The position numbers and the translations under genes are program-made. Under the pieces are notes generated by a model, which ran no database searches, was not told where the DNA came from, and worked only from the letters and a program-made list of their open reading frames with translations. From NCBI GenBank assembly GCA_025453675.1, contig JALOPW010000003.1:1-64000 (forward strand): a DNA stretch of 64,000 nucleotides, written 5' to 3'. Positions 17,288 to 25,972 of the stretch are shown piece after piece (the stretch's first letter is position 1; each line of letters opens with the position of its first letter). Source of the DNA: Methanolinea sp. (GTDB taxonomy: Archaea; Halobacteriota; Methanomicrobia; Methanomicrobiales; Methanospirillaceae).

Positions 17288-17704
17288 ATGCTTGAACACT
17301 TGAATAAGTTCGAAAAATTCGTCTATTACACTCTTATCATCCTTCTGGCATTCGTCATATTCGTATCTGTGATCGAACTGGTTGTCATGATTGTGACCAG
17401 TCTGTTCCTGGAAAAGCCTTTTCGCCTGGATAACCATGAGATCCTGACCGTGTTTGGGTTCTTCCTCCTGGTTTTGATCGGGGTTGAACTTCTGGACACA
17501 ATAAAGGCCTACATAAAGAAGCAGGAGATCCATGTCGAGATTATTGTGCTTCTGGCAATCATTGCCGTTGCCAGGAAGATCATCCTCCTTGACCCATATG
17601 CCGACATGCCCCTCTCTGACCTCACTCTCTGGGGCCTTGGGGTTATTGTTCTCTGCCTGGCCGCAGCATATTACCTGATCAAAAAAGCAGGGGTATCACT
17701 CTGA
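17288..17704 (+). CDS. PsiE-family membrane protein
   Basis: A 138-residue protein with four predicted membrane segments (about 12-38, 54-72, 83-102 and 112-130). It matches the pattern of the phosphate-starvation-inducible PsiE family, including the acidic HEILTVFGFFLLVLIGVELLD stretch and the central HVEIIVLLAIIAVARKII helix. The biochemical role of the family is not established. I chose the ATG at 17288 over a TTG at 17276. No pho-type genes are adjacent. Confidence 0.8.
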   Translation: MLEHLNKFEKFVYYTLIILLAFVIFVSVIELVVMIVTSLFLEKPFRLDNHEILTVFGFFLLVLIGVELLDTIKAYIKKQEIHVEIIVLLAIIAVARKIILLDPYADMPLSDLTLWGLGVIVLCLAAAYYLIKKAGVSL

Positions 17705-17954
17705 AATGGGGATCCTTGTTCTGCTCCTCACCCCATGAGCCCCTGCCGGTCTTGTCAAACCATTCACCTCGCTCTTGGGCGAAGATCGGCCAATAGTCTC
17801 CCGGAAATGCCGGGGGTGCTCTCCCTCGTTTTCTTTACATTTCATCTGCGTCCGGGATCGGCCATACCCGGCGAGGATTCGTGGAGGTATGGCTAGGGCT
17901 GTGGAGGAGCTGTCCCAGTACTCCCTCCTCCTCTCATTATCCTGCATCACGTGG

Positions 17955-17963
17955 TTATTTATT
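17955..17963 (+). promoter_or_regulatory. TATA box for the exported protein at 17991
   Basis: TTATTTATT lies about 30 bases before the ATG at 17991, which puts transcription start almost at the initiation codon. This supports a leaderless or short-leader mRNA and argues against the much longer open frame that begins at 17775. Confidence 0.4.
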
Positions 17964-17990
17964 TTCATCATCCCATATCTCCCCACAATC

Positions 17991-18884
17991 ATGATCATCT
18001 CAAGAGAACTCCCACAATGGTATAGCAGGGGCTGTATAATCTCTGCAGCTCTCCTCCTCCTCCTCCTCCTGGTGATGCCCGGAGCGGCTGCAGTCCAGGA
18101 ACAGGTATACCTGGGCCGGATCACAGCACTTGATCCGCTCTCCAACACACTCACCATCAGGGCAGAGTCACAGTATTCCTGTGATTATTCCAGCGGAAAT
18201 ACCATCTGCCGTTTTACCTCCATGACGCCATTGCAGGTGGTGGGTAGCGTTACGGATGAGGGGATCTATAACACTTTCCGCAACGGTGACCAGGTGGTTG
18301 CCACCATCATGGGGGGTAGCGGTGGTTCCTGGGTGGGAATCGCCCTTGTTACTCCGACACCCGGCATAGAGAACTGGATGGCGACCGAAATCTACGGGGA
18401 TCCACGCTCCCTGCCGGTCCTCCTGGCAGGAGACTACCTGTTTGAGTATACCACCATCCCTGATTGCAGCAGGTGCACTGGATCCGTCTGCAAAGCACTG
18501 TCCGCACACATAATCCTTAAGAGTGCGGGGATCAAGGTCCTCGACCAATCCCTGAACTCCGGCCAGTCAACAAAGTATTCAGGGAGGAATGATGGATCAA
18601 GCGTGAGCGTACTTTACCTCACCGGTGAGGCGGAGGCTGGCCAATGTTCCCAGGCAGGACCCATTGCGGGCATTCAGCCCATATCCAACTTCATCATCCA
18701 TGTCGTCCCGCCAATAGGGCTGGTGGGTTCCCCGGGGGTTATCACGCAGCCGACTGCCGAAGGGATAGAGCCAAAAGTCACTCCGCAGTCCACCCCTGCC
18801 CCCACACAGGCGATATCCGGATATCTCCTCCCTGCAGGTGCGATCTGTATCCTTGCCCTGGGATTGAGGCGGAGATTCCTGTAA
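17991..18884 (+). CDS. Exported membrane-anchored protein of unknown function
   Basis: A 297-residue protein with a signal peptide whose hydrophobic core is an Ile/Ala/Leu run ending at MPGAAA, and a C-terminal membrane segment (LLPAGAICILALG) followed by LRRRFL. The mature domain is beta-rich with cysteines in pairs (SCDYSSGNTIC and CSRCTGSVC), suggesting disulfides outside the cell. A Thr/Pro-rich linker precedes the anchor. The leucine run is encoded by CTC repeats. I do not recognise the family. This is a typical archaeal surface-protein architecture. Confidence 0.75.
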   Translation: MIISRELPQWYSRGCIISAALLLLLLLVMPGAAAVQEQVYLGRITALDPLSNTLTIRAESQYSCDYSSGNTICRFTSMTPLQVVGSVTDEGIYNTFRNGDQVVATIMGGSGGSWVGIALVTPTPGIENWMATEIYGDPRSLPVLLAGDYLFEYTTIPDCSRCTGSVCKALSAHIILKSAGIKVLDQSLNSGQSTKYSGRNDGSSVSVLYLTGEAEAGQCSQAGPIAGIQPISNFIIHVVPPIGLVGSPGVITQPTAEGIEPKVTPQSTPAPTQAISGYLLPAGAICILALGLRRRFL

Positions 18885-19114
18885 GCGGAGCATTATCGGG
18901 AGAAGTATGAATCTCCATCCCTTTTCACCCGGACGTCCCGCCTTCTTGGTTCTCCCTTTGTGGTGGACAATGTATCAAAAGTGTGGTCTTCCCCTGAACT
19001 GGATTGACCATTCAACAGGTTCCAAGGCGGGTTTTACCAGGTGGTGTCGTTTCCGGTCTCATGAGGCCGGGACGGGGAACGGAGACATGAAGGAGTTACA
19101 TCGGGGTTAATTCC

Positions 19115-19711
19115 ATGGAACCTCCCCGCGGACATGAGTACGACCGGATACAGGAGGTGTGCGCCAGGTTGTCCAAGGCCCCTACAAGGGGCGAACTGGG
19201 CATACTCCTCTCAAGGGAGGTAGCTGCCTACTCGCTCTTCGATCTCCAGGTTATTATGGGCAGAACCAGGTATGAGATCCACCGCCTCCCCCCCGCTTAC
19301 CGGAGATCAGCGGGCCCGTACCTCCTCTCCCAGATTGTTGATGCGCACCATATGCTCCTTTCTATGTGTACACGTGGTGCATTCAACGAGATGCACCAGC
19401 CGGTGAAAGAGAGGGAAGCGTGTCTCTCTTATTTCAGCATGGTCCCCGAGGGATGTTATGCGTTTGATATCAGGGCAGAATACCTCCCCCAGTTCCATTC
19501 ACCAATGCACAGGTTATTTTATTACCTCCTGGGAGGTTTTGTCATGTTTGTACTTGATAAGCCAGGTCATCCGGTGGGAACTCCCTTCCCGGGAGGCCAG
19601 ATGGTTGAAGAACGGGACGGGAAGTTCTTCTGCCCTGTGAGGGATAAGCACAAGGACGTCTTTTTTGCCCTCTGCAATTTCTGCCCGGCAAGGCAGACGG
19701 AGGAGGGGTGA
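19115..19711 (+). CDS. DUF2115 (UPF0305) methanogen protein
   Basis: A 198-residue soluble protein of the UPF0305/DUF2115 family, found mainly in methanogens. The diagnostic C-terminus is FCPVRDKHKDVFFALCNFCP followed by ARQ, with three cysteines that could bind a metal or cluster. The N-terminal helical half holds further cysteines. The function is unknown. The start at 19115 lies after a purine-poor leader, and no clear ribosome binding site is seen. Confidence 0.85.
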   Translation: MEPPRGHEYDRIQEVCARLSKAPTRGELGILLSREVAAYSLFDLQVIMGRTRYEIHRLPPAYRRSAGPYLLSQIVDAHHMLLSMCTRGAFNEMHQPVKEREACLSYFSMVPEGCYAFDIRAEYLPQFHSPMHRLFYYLLGGFVMFVLDKPGHPVGTPFPGGQMVEERDGKFFCPVRDKHKDVFFALCNFCPARQTEEG

Positions 19712-19853
19712 CAAGAGCCTTCATTTACCCCTTATGTCTGGCATTTTCCTTTTCGCAGGAGAAGGATCGGCCCGGACCCAATACCCCGGACCACCGACGC
19801 AGCAATATATTCAAGGGGGTGCATACCTGAAATGTAGCAATGGTGAATGTACA

Positions 19854-20258
19854 ATGCTGAATCTGGAAGGAATAAGTGCCGAGGCCAAAATTGGCAAGAT
19901 CCTCATCCTGGTCTCCATCATACTCGGTATCCTCCTGCTCCTGTTCATTGGGGTGCTCGGGGGGATCATGTATACTGCCGGAACCCTCTTTGCTCTCAAT
20001 ATCAGCCTGACCATACCCCTACTTATCCTGGTTCCACTGTTCCTGGTCAAGGTAGTCGGGTTGGTCATGGGTTTTTTCGCACTCCTTGCTACTGAGAGGA
20101 GAGATTTTTCCAGGGCAGGGATATTTGCCATTATCTCCTGTGTATTGCCCCCCCTTGATCTGGTGATGCTCATTGGGGGGATATTCTTCCTGGTCTCCAG
20201 GGAGGCGAACGAGCAGAAGGCCGGAGGAGAGAGCGGAGCGAAAAGTGAAGCGGGGTGA
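19854..20258 (+). CDS. Small multi-spanning membrane protein (DUF4064-like)
   Basis: A protein of 134 residues with three to four membrane segments (about 16-43, 50-78 and 92-115) and a charged, Gly/Lys/Glu-rich cytosolic tail. Its Gly-rich first helix and general layout resemble DUF4064-type proteins, but the match is loose. The ATG at 19854 is chosen because TTCAAGG and the TATA-like CAATATATTC (19802-19811) precede it. The long in-frame extension overlaps the DUF2115 gene. It is convergent with the oxidoreductase at 20270. Confidence 0.65.
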   Translation: MLNLEGISAEAKIGKILILVSIILGILLLLFIGVLGGIMYTAGTLFALNISLTIPLLILVPLFLVKVVGLVMGFFALLATERRDFSRAGIFAIISCVLPPLDLVMLIGGIFFLVSREANEQKAGGESGAKSEAG

Positions 20259-20269
20259 AGGCCTGCACG

Positions 20270-20917
20270 TCACACAGGAAGGCTGGAAAGCACCAGTTCG
20301 TACTCTTTGAGGACCCGGGGGACCCGATTGGGGGGGAGTGCAGGGGCCCCGAATACAATAAATGGGGGAAGAACCTCGATCCCGGTGAATCCGAGAATGT
20401 TATGCTCGATCACAGAGAGGTGCCGGTGAAGATCACCATGTACCCCTTCCGGCGAGTACATCTCTTCCGGCGAGCCGCAAGTCACCACCAGCATCCCCCT
20501 CTTGCCCTTGAGGAGGCCATGTTGGTATACCTTCCCGGCCGCAATATCCACCACGAATCCCTGTACAAACACCCGGTCAAACCACCCTTTGAGGATGGCC
20601 GGCATTGATGACCACCAAAGGGGGAACTGGAAGATGAGGAGATCAGCCCATGCTATCTTTTCTATCTCTTCCTGGATATCTGGTGCCAGGCTTCCGGTAC
20701 TCATCCCGTGTATCTGTTCCATTGCAGGGTTGAAAATATCATGGCGCGCCCTGATTCGAAAATCCTGTGCATCCAGGACTGCCTTAAATCGCATGGCATA
20801 GAGATTCGATACCCTCACATCATGCCCCATATTGGCAAGCGTGACCATGGCCACATCCTTGAGGGCACCGTTGAAAGATTTCGGTTCAGGATGGGCATAG
20901 ATATACAGTACCTTCAT
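20270..20917 (-). CDS. Flavodoxin-fold NAD(P)H-quinone oxidoreductase family protein
   Basis: A 215-residue member of the NQO1/KefF/MdaB family. The FMN-binding start VLYIYAHPEPKSFNGAL is followed by the usual WADLLIFQFPLWWSSMPA and KGWFDRVFVQGF segments and GKRGMLVVTCGSPEEMY. Such enzymes reduce quinones or other electrophiles with NAD(P)H by two electrons. It precedes the MFS pump on the same strand's downstream side (182 bases apart), so a shared detoxification role is possible. Confidence 0.85.
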   Translation of the reverse strand: MKVLYIYAHPEPKSFNGALKDVAMVTLANMGHDVRVSNLYAMRFKAVLDAQDFRIRARHDIFNPAMEQIHGMSTGSLAPDIQEEIEKIAWADLLIFQFPLWWSSMPAILKGWFDRVFVQGFVVDIAAGKVYQHGLLKGKRGMLVVTCGSPEEMYSPEGVHGDLHRHLSVIEHNILGFTGIEVLPPFIVFGAPALPPNRVPRVLKEYELVLSSLPV

Positions 20918-21099
20918 TGGACATCCCTGGAATGGAGATGGTCTGTATTCTTCTTAATGGCATCCCATGAGTGCCCTGTCCAAGTATACGATCATTGAAC
21001 TGTCCCCTTCTCATCGAGGTTCTCATTCTGGCTCGAGTGAACATGATGCCCCTTGAAGGTAAATTCCTGCCGTATCTACGGATGGGTTCTCTCAATGTT

Positions 21100-22527
21100 T
21101 CATTTCCTGTCGACAAGGAGATTTTTCACAAGGTAGAATGCGCCTCCCAGACCACACAAAGCTGCCCCAATCAAAAGGATGGTTGAGATTGCCCCTGCAA
21201 GGATGCCGGGTGCCGCATCCTGGACCGGGCCTGTGTATCCCTTGCCATAGAGTTCCATCGTCAGGAGAATTCCTGCTACAGAGACACCAAGTGTCATCCC
21301 AAGGTTCCGGAGGGTTGCGCTCACACTTGAGGCAAGACCTGCCATCTCAAGGGGAAGTGCCCGCATGATATCGGTACTGCTTGAGCTATGAAAGAGAGAA
21401 CCACCGATGGAGAGGGGTACAAAGAGGAGGACGATAAGGGCCAGATCCTGTCTCAATACTGCATAGTTGAGCAGGAGGAGCGAGATGCCTGTGAGTAGTA
21501 TCCCTGCAGCCGGGAGGGATCGCAGGGAATAGTGATCATACACCCATCCTGAGAGGGGGGAGGCAATGACCATGATAAGGGGGGCAATAAAAAATACGAG
21601 GCCTACCTGTGAGGGTTTCAAGTCCATCACCCCTTCAAAATAGAAAGGTCCGATAAGATTCAGCATGAAAAATGCCATGTAGATACAGACCATTGCAAGG
21701 TTGGGGAGGGTGAAGCCCAGGTTCCTGAATACCGAGAGATCGAGGAGCGGGTGGGCACTCCTCGATTCTGCATATAAAAAGAGGAGGAGAGAGAGGATGG
21801 ATATGAAAAGGTAGAGGCCGGCCTCGAAAGACCAGATAAGCGCTGATGAAAGTTCGACCAGAAATAGTACGAGAAAGAGGAGAGAAATGGCCATTGCTGC
21901 AGAGCCGGGCCAGTCCATGCATATGCAGTGTTCACGTCGCTCTTCTGAAGGGAAATGGCGGGCAAACAGAACCAGCCCGAGAATCCCGATGGGAACATTG
22001 ATCAGGAATATGTACTCCCACCCCAGTGAATCCGTGATCAGTCCGCCGAGGATAGGTGCTGCGATACCGGCAGCCGCGGTCACTGCCCCGATATACCCCA
22101 TGGTTCTCCCCTGGCTACCCGGACTGGAGATTTCAAAGAGCATAGCTCCGCTGATGGAGAATATCATGGCAGATCCACATGCCTGTAAGACCCGGAATAC
22201 GATCAGTTCAGAGAGGGTGGTCGAGAGGCCGCAGGCAAGAGATGCGGTGGTGAAAAGGACAAGCCCTGCAAGAAAGAGCGTTCTTTTCCCCGTATAATGT
22301 GATACACTCCCAAAAAGGAGGAGCAGGCTTGTCTCCGTGACAAGATAGGCGGTGATGATCCACTGGGACTGGGCAACATCTGCAACAAAGTCCCGGGTAA
22401 TGGTTGGAAGGGCGATACTCACTACGATTCCGTCTATCACGGCCATGGCTATTGCGGCCAGTATAACGGACTGTATGATGCCCACTCGCAGTCCGGTGCC
22501 ATCCTTCTCGGAGATCATACTACCCAT
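21100..22527 (-). CDS. MFS drug transporter, DHA2 (14-TM) family
   Basis: A 475-residue major facilitator with about 14 membrane segments, resembling EmrB/QacA proton-driven exporters. Visible motifs are DGIVVSIALPTITRDF in TM1, the QWIITAYLV segment of TM2, LFLAGLVLF after the A-motif region, and LGGLITDSLGWEYIFLINVP (motif C region and TM6). Substrates cannot be read from sequence. There is no periplasmic adaptor or TolC, as expected in an archaeon. Confidence 0.88.
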   Translation of the reverse strand: MGSMISEKDGTGLRVGIIQSVILAAIAMAVIDGIVVSIALPTITRDFVADVAQSQWIITAYLVTETSLLLLFGSVSHYTGKRTLFLAGLVLFTTASLACGLSTTLSELIVFRVLQACGSAMIFSISGAMLFEISSPGSQGRTMGYIGAVTAAAGIAAPILGGLITDSLGWEYIFLINVPIGILGLVLFARHFPSEERREHCICMDWPGSAAMAISLLFLVLFLVELSSALIWSFEAGLYLFISILSLLLFLYAESRSAHPLLDLSVFRNLGFTLPNLAMVCIYMAFFMLNLIGPFYFEGVMDLKPSQVGLVFFIAPLIMVIASPLSGWVYDHYSLRSLPAAGILLTGISLLLLNYAVLRQDLALIVLLFVPLSIGGSLFHSSSSTDIMRALPLEMAGLASSVSATLRNLGMTLGVSVAGILLTMELYGKGYTGPVQDAAPGILAGAISTILLIGAALCGLGGAFYLVKNLLVDRK

Positions 22528-22927
22528 TGATGAATGATCGAGCAGAGATTTGGATCCCTGATGATGAAATCCTTCCTCTTTCAGATAAAAAAAAGATCTT
22601 CAAAGTATATTCCATCCGGGATAGGACTTACATGGGTGATCAAAAAGTCCCTGGCGTCATGAAAAGCGGGCGTTTTTGAAACGCTCAATGAGCCTACAAA
22701 CGACCATTTGATCGAAGTGATGGCAGCCCTTTGTAGTTAGAAGGAGAAACATGAAAAGGAACCATATCCCTATTCAAACCACCAAAATATATGCTTCTTC
22801 CAGTTCCATTGACACACGCCCTGCTGGAGACGGGTGCACTGGCAGAGTGGGGCCGGGACTCCTCCCTGCGTCGAGCTGCCTCGATCTAAGAAAGGGGAGT
22901 ATCTTCACATTCGCAATAAGGGTACCA
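22528..22927. other. Intergenic region with a small hairpin and no supported gene
   Basis: A 400-base stretch between the MFS pump and the stress protein. It includes GCGTTT-TTG-AAACGC (about 22669-22683), a short stem, and AAGGAGAAACATG (about 22740), which looks like a ribosome binding site and start. The frame after it overlaps the stress-protein gene on the other strand and has no protein-like composition. It may be a decayed gene end. Confidence 0.35.
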
Positions 22928-23353
22928 TCATGGCCCGGGTTTTACGACCATGGTGGTAATCGGGCAGTGGGTGACCACGAATGTGGAGACACTCCCTGTG
23001 ATCATTCTCTTCACCTGGCTCTTGCCTATTGATCCAAGGATCACCATGTCCGCACCGATATCAATGGCACAATCCACAATCCGGTCTCCCGGGTGTCCCC
23101 TGAGAAGGTGAGGTGTGGCTTCTCCTCCCTGCGCTTCAGCCTCTGCCTTCATAGAGGAGAGGAGCGATGCCGCCTCCTCCTCCAGGTCGCGTATGGCCAG
23201 CTCCCTCGCCACATCACCTTCTGCCCACCCGTTCTCAATGACATGGACTATATGGAGTTCTGCACCATGGCACCTGGCTTCCTCGACGGCCGCCCTGATC
23301 ACGTTGCGTGTGAGAGGGGAACCATCAACTGCCACAAGTATCTTATTTGTCAT
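22928..23353 (-). CDS. Universal stress protein (UspA family)
   Basis: A 141-residue single-domain Usp. The start MTNKILVAVDGS, the ADMVILGSIGKS strand, and the ATP-binding pattern GSIGKSQVKRMITGSVS (G-2x-G-9x-GS) place it in the nucleotide-binding branch. It is probably a cytosolic homodimer with a stress-related role. The in-frame ATG nine codons upstream (23380) is less likely because family members begin just before the first beta strand. Confidence 0.9.
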   Translation of the reverse strand: MTNKILVAVDGSPLTRNVIRAAVEEARCHGAELHIVHVIENGWAEGDVARELAIRDLEEEAASLLSSMKAEAEAQGGEATPHLLRGHPGDRIVDCAIDIGADMVILGSIGKSQVKRMITGSVSTFVVTHCPITTMVVKPGP

Positions 23354-23488
23354 ACGTCTACACAGCCCCCCGCGGTTCAAGAAACCCTCCCTGCAGAGTA
23401 TCTTCCATAGGATGGGTCTCTCTTATGGGTGTAAGAGCATGGGAGCAGATAAGTGCTCCGGAAACTTGTACCGGATATTTTTATTTTA

Positions 23489-24259
23489 TCAGAGAGAGTC
23501 CGCTGGAGATTCGCTGTCTCCGGGGGGCGAATGGCCAAGTGCCCTGAGAGCCGCGAGCGCAGCGTTCTGGGTAGCTCTGGCCTTGCTATGCCCTCTGCCC
23601 TCGCCGTAGACCTTTCCCCCGAGGAGAACCGCGTAAGTGAAAACAGGCCGGTGGTCAGGCCCCTCCTTCTCTCTGAGTACATACACGGGTAAAATTCCCG
23701 GGTATCTCTGTACCTCTTCCTGCAGCATCTTCTTGTAATTGTCACCAGGGGAGAAGGACGAGATCTCATCTCCCATAAGCCGCATGATCAGGTCCCTGGT
23801 GGCATTTAGACCCCCATCGAGGTAATAGGCCCCCATAAATGCTTCGAATGATGCTGCGATAATCCTGGTGGTCCTCTCCTGGTTTCGCCCCAGCTGTATC
23901 ATTTCAGGGAATCCGATACAGAGAGAAGGCACAATGGCGCCAAGGTGCTGGTTCTTCACCACCTCCATGCGGGAGGTCATGCTCCCCTCGCTCTGGTGGC
24001 CATCAGAAAAGAGATACTCAGCTACCACCAGGTTGAGTACCCTGTCACCAAGAAATTCCAGCCGCTCGTAATCTTCGGTGCCTGGTGATGCACCTTCCTT
24101 CCTCGGGTGATCCTGGATGTAAGACGGATGGGTGAGTGCATTCCCGTATCGCTCCAGAGCCTCCGGTGTGGGATTTTTGCATCCGATTGAAGGTTGCTGC
24201 AGGAAGATTCTCAACCTCTCTTTCCGGCGGTGTTCCAGTGGGTTATGTACGGGCGGCAT
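23489..24259 (-). CDS. rnc: Ribonuclease III
   Basis: A 256-residue RNase III. The catalytic domain has the family signature YERLEFLGDRVLNLVV (about 64-79), which includes the conserved acidic residues, and the second site SFEAFMGAYYLDGG with its glutamate. A C-terminal double-stranded RNA-binding domain follows (about 180-245), with the typical KARATQNAALAALRAL end. It cleaves double-stranded RNA in bacteria. In archaea this enzyme is uncommon and patchily distributed, so acquisition by transfer is likely in this lineage. Codon use does not look foreign by eye. The gene stands alone, 43 bases before the next minus-strand stop. Confidence 0.9.
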   Translation of the reverse strand: MPPVHNPLEHRRKERLRIFLQQPSIGCKNPTPEALERYGNALTHPSYIQDHPRKEGASPGTEDYERLEFLGDRVLNLVVAEYLFSDGHQSEGSMTSRMEVVKNQHLGAIVPSLCIGFPEMIQLGRNQERTTRIIAASFEAFMGAYYLDGGLNATRDLIMRLMGDEISSFSPGDNYKKMLQEEVQRYPGILPVYVLREKEGPDHRPVFTYAVLLGGKVYGEGRGHSKARATQNAALAALRALGHSPPGDSESPADSL

Positions 24260-24302
24260 CAGCGGAATCTGGCAGGAATGAAGTCACTTGTCTATCCGGC
24301 AT

Positions 24303-24620
24303 TTATCTGATCCGGATCTTCTTCTCCTTTCCTCCCGGGTCATCCCCCTCCTTCTCTTCTTTTCCGGTTCGCAGGATCTCGGAGAGGGCGCTCTCGACCT
24401 GTGAAGCCGCCTGATTTATCTGTTTCTCTATGTGGGCATGCCCTTCCGGGGTGGTGATGAGATCCCTTGCAAGGCCAAGAACCTGGTGAAGGGAGGTGGA
24501 AACCAGGCTAGATACCTGATCGATCCGCTGATCAATGGGAGCACTCCCCTTCTCCTCTCTGGATTCCCGTTTGTCTTCAATCCATGCACCCTGTACAAAC
24601 TTCCCCTGCTTCTCTTCCAT
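24303..24620 (-). CDS. Small charged hypothetical protein
   Basis: A 105-residue soluble protein, strongly charged at both ends (EDKRESREEKGS and GKEEKEGDDPGGKEKK), with an amphipathic helical middle (QVSSLVSTSLHQVLGLARDL). No motif is recognised. It is followed by RNase III on the same strand. The length, helical middle and ATG start argue for a real gene of unknown role. Confidence 0.6.
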   Translation of the reverse strand: MEEKQGKFVQGAWIEDKRESREEKGSAPIDQRIDQVSSLVSTSLHQVLGLARDLITTPEGHAHIEKQINQAASQVESALSEILRTGKEEKEGDDPGGKEKKIRIR

Positions 24621-24800
24621 GACTCGCCATCCTTATCGGGTTCTGTTTTACACCTGCTCCTTGTTCTCCCCTGCAGGCCATACTCCGGGCAGGTATGGTA
24701 GTTGTTTGTGTTCGGTGCACAAAAAGAGTTCCGGCATTCCTTTCGGATGTCCGGATCAACTCTTTTTTCATCTCCTCCATGGTAATCACCTACAGAAATT

Positions 24801-24995
24801 ATGTGTCGGTGTATCCAGTACAGGAAACACAGAGAGGAATATGTGTGCGTCCGGATCGATGAGAACGGCCTCGAAGAAGAAGTGACAAGGGGAACCGCAG
24901 ATGAGATGGTTGCGTACCTGCACGAGCACGGACTCGGATATGTATCCCGGGATCTGGTAAAGAGGAACATTGAGTACTGGTGCAGGAATTCCTGA
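24801..24995 (+). CDS. Small hypothetical protein with cysteines
   Basis: A 64-residue frame starting MCRCIQYRKHREEYVCVR and ending EYWCRNS. It has four cysteines and the composition of a small folded domain (EEEVTRGTADEMVAYLHEHGLG). No ribosome binding site stands out. Domain family not recognised. It is one of three short Cys-bearing genes in this part of the window. Confidence 0.5.
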   Translation: MCRCIQYRKHREEYVCVRIDENGLEEEVTRGTADEMVAYLHEHGLGYVSRDLVKRNIEYWCRNS

Positions 24996-25242
24996 AAATG
25001 TCATCTCCACAGGTGCAGTTCATGGCCCTTTGATCCACGGACAACCATGCACATGAGATGCCCATAGCAAGGTTCCGTCCAGTTTACCCCATCCTTCATA
25101 CACGATACACGGCGGCGGTCCCACACCTTTCTCTCCCTGCAGGCTTTTCTCATGATAGAGACGAGAGGGGGATTCTCCTCGTCTGTACCCGCCATTCCAG
25201 GAAGATTCCGGCAGGTATTTTTCTCTCCGTTCACAGGATATC

Positions 25243-25446
25243 ATGCATATGGAGAGAGAGGAGTATTCGGTTACCTGCACTTGCGGCATCACCCAATATT
25301 CCATCTCTCTTGAGTTGGATCCAGGGAATGAAGCCATTCCACGAAGACTCATCATCAGGTGCAGCCGGTGTGGGCGGATGCGGTATATGATGGAAGAGCA
25401 CGAGGGAGACCTCTGGCACGTGTATGAAAGAATGCCATTCCATTAA
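25243..25446 (+). CDS. Small zinc-ribbon protein
   Basis: A 67-residue protein with one zinc ribbon: CTCG near residue 12 and CSRCG near residue 40, separated by a beta-rich stretch, and an aromatic C-terminus. Single zinc ribbons of this size often bind nucleic acid or serve as subunits. The function is unknown. The ATG follows AGGATATC, with no strong ribosome binding site. Confidence 0.65.
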   Translation: MHMEREEYSVTCTCGITQYSISLELDPGNEAIPRRLIIRCSRCGRMRYMMEEHEGDLWHVYERMPFH

Positions 25447-25590
25447 ACAGATGCTGAAGATTTGGGCAGTGTGTTCGAACAGGTAAAGGCTTTTCGCGAA
25501 TACGTAAAAATAAGCGCTCTCCATTAAACCCGTAGTATACGGTGCGGTTCGCATTCCTGTATCAAAAGCCTCAGAAGCCACAGGATTATC

Positions 25591-25724
25591 AAAAAAACTA
25601 CATGATTCCCTTCGAGACACACGCATACAGAATGAAAACGGCGGAGCCGTTTTCAGAGTAACAACTATGAACTCCTTTCAGGATTTCGGACATAAATCAT
25701 GAAAATGGCGAAGCCATTTTCATT
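25591..25724 (+). repeat. Dispersed hairpin repeat, copy C (3'-truncated)
   Basis: It starts with the family's AAAAAAACTACATGATTCC and holds hairpins 1 and 2 but lacks hairpin 3 and the tail. Hairpin 1 is TGAAAACGGC/GCCGTTTTCA (25633-25655). Hairpin 2 is ATGAAAATGGC/GCCATTTTCAT (25699-25723). Compared with copies A and B both stems differ but remain paired. It lies in a convergent gap (25447-25972) that otherwise holds no gene I can support. Confidence 0.78.
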
Positions 25725-25972
25725 AGAAAAGAAGAGTGGTGGCTTTCTCCTCAATTGAGGGAATGTAAGTTTGGCCTGTCAAATGCGAAGGCAGGTTGCA
25801 CGGTCCACATTGGTGGGTCAGGGCGCCGGAATCGATCGGGAATCTCATTTGCATTCCTGATCCATGAGACTGTGCCTGGCAAACAGAACAAATAGGTCTA
25901 AACTCGTTAGAAACGGATTTTCCTCTGGTGGGAACGGGAACGCACTTGGTCCGGAAAGGATGGCGGGCGCTC

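Noticed and set aside
18907-19110. Open frame of 67 residues before the DUF2115 gene
   Set aside because: Composition is Trp/Arg/Gly-rich and random-looking, without ribosome binding site or domain.
22751-23032. Open frame with a good-looking ribosome binding site (AAGGAG) before the stress-protein gene
   Set aside because: It overlaps the 3' half of the stress-protein gene on the other strand and lacks a protein-like pattern.
24577-24789. Minus-strand frame starting MEEMKKELIRTSERN upstream of the 105-residue gene
   Set aside because: The first residues look plausible, but the rest loses protein character and overlaps the start of the gene at 24620.
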